Part shown: in pieces, positions 63,797 to 64,000 of the stretch
Numbering within the stretch: position 1 is the first letter of the stretch
Layout: the number at the start of each line of letters is the position of its first letter
Notes under the pieces: model-generated
What the model saw: the letters and a program-made list of their open reading frames with translations, nothing else
Database searches by the model: none
Told to the model about the DNA's origin: nothing
Assembly (NCBI RefSeq): GCF_013408445.1
Contig: NZ_JACBZL010000001.1
Span: 248,001 to 312,000, forward strand
Direction of reading: 5' to 3'
Length of the DNA: 64,000 nt
Source: Corynebacterium tuberculostearicum
GTDB taxonomy: Bacteria; Actinomycetota; Actinomycetes; Mycobacteriales; Mycobacteriaceae
Program-made: the position numbers and the translations under genes

Positions 63797-64000
63797 TTAA
63801 TACAGATAAACGGTGATGTCCTCGCCCATGGCCGGCGGCTCGGAGTCGATGATGCAAAAGCCATTGGTGCCGGCCAGCGGCACGACTCGGTGACTGCCGT
63901 GGGGCAGGTGCGAGGTAATGGCGGGCGCCGCCTGAAAGTCTACGGTGACGGGAACAATGGTCGGCCGGCCGCGGGAGGCGGGAAGGGGCGAATCCACCCG
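63797..64000 (-). CDS. moeA: C-terminal part of molybdopterin molybdenumtransferase MoeA (partial)
   Basis: The open frame enters from the right edge and ends at 63797; about 68 residues are seen. The segment SHRVVPLAGTNGFCIIDSEPPAMGEDITVYLY fits the end of the MoeA C-terminal beta domain (domain IV). MoeA inserts molybdenum into molybdopterin. The GTG at 63997 is internal, not a start. Confidence 0.75.
   Translation of the reverse strand, partial: RVDSPLPASRGRPTIVPVTVDFQAAPAITSHLPHGSHRVVPLAGTNGFCIIDSEPPAMGEDITVYLY

Overview
The window is chromosomal DNA of a Corynebacterium. The evidence is the single-polypeptide OdhA (E2 catalytic domain fused to E1 of 2-oxoglutarate dehydrogenase), the sigE/cseE/tatB/mrp neighbourhood, the argS-lysA-hom-thrB string, an ArnR-like regulator next to molybdenum genes, many leaderless starts, and high GC with matching codon use almost everywhere. 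The species cannot be fixed from sequence alone; gene content fits a skin or lipophilic type.

Layout. 0-3.1 kb: end of a probable sigma factor gene, its anti-sigma factor, tatB, mrp (minus) and a lipoprotein. 3.1-3.5 kb: non-coding. 3.5-13.8 kb: odhA, a membrane protein, a type-B carboxylesterase, an acidic protein, an orphan ECF S-component-like protein, and an MFS exporter divergent from a small conserved gene with a LexA-like box between them. 13.95-17.2 kb: an AT-richer two-gene cassette, a PLD/SF2-helicase/DUF3427 protein plus a Nudix hydrolase, which is the best candidate in the window for a mobile, defence-like system. 17.4-26.4 kb: histidine utilisation (yjiH-like permease, hutG, hutR, hutH, hutU, hutI), interrupted by a flavin-reductase remnant and a GDSL lipoprotein. 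26.4-32.4 kb: DEAD-box RNA helicase, a DUF222/HNH protein with an SOS-box-like site at its promoter, a small membrane protein, a membrane-anchored HNH nuclease, and putP.

32.5-41.2 kb: a tightly coupled DNA-repair-type operon (SNF2 helicase, SWIM zinc-finger protein, Mre11-like nuclease, Rad50/YhaN-like ATPase, MarR regulator, small protein). 41.3-44.8 kb: ABC-2 exporter, a membrane protein and a divergent TipA-type MerR regulator with a 19-bp-spacer promoter. 44.9 kb: tRNA-Arg(CCG). 45-49.6 kb: secreted tripeptidyl aminopeptidase with a large inverted repeat over its start, and the lutABC lactate operon. 49.8-55.3 kb: argS-lysA and hom-thrB. 55.3-64 kb: a nitrate/nitrite and molybdenum block: ArnR-like regulator, ModBC fusion, ModA, DUF2249, two polytopic membrane proteins, a membrane-anchored three-domain copper nitrite reductase, mobA, moaC and the 3' end of moeA.

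How it works together. The hut genes would convert histidine through urocanate and imidazolonepropionate to formiminoglutamate and glutamate. The last block would supply molybdate and Moco for a nitrate reductase outside the window and reduce the resulting nitrite to NO. No CRISPR array, complete IS element or prophage is visible.
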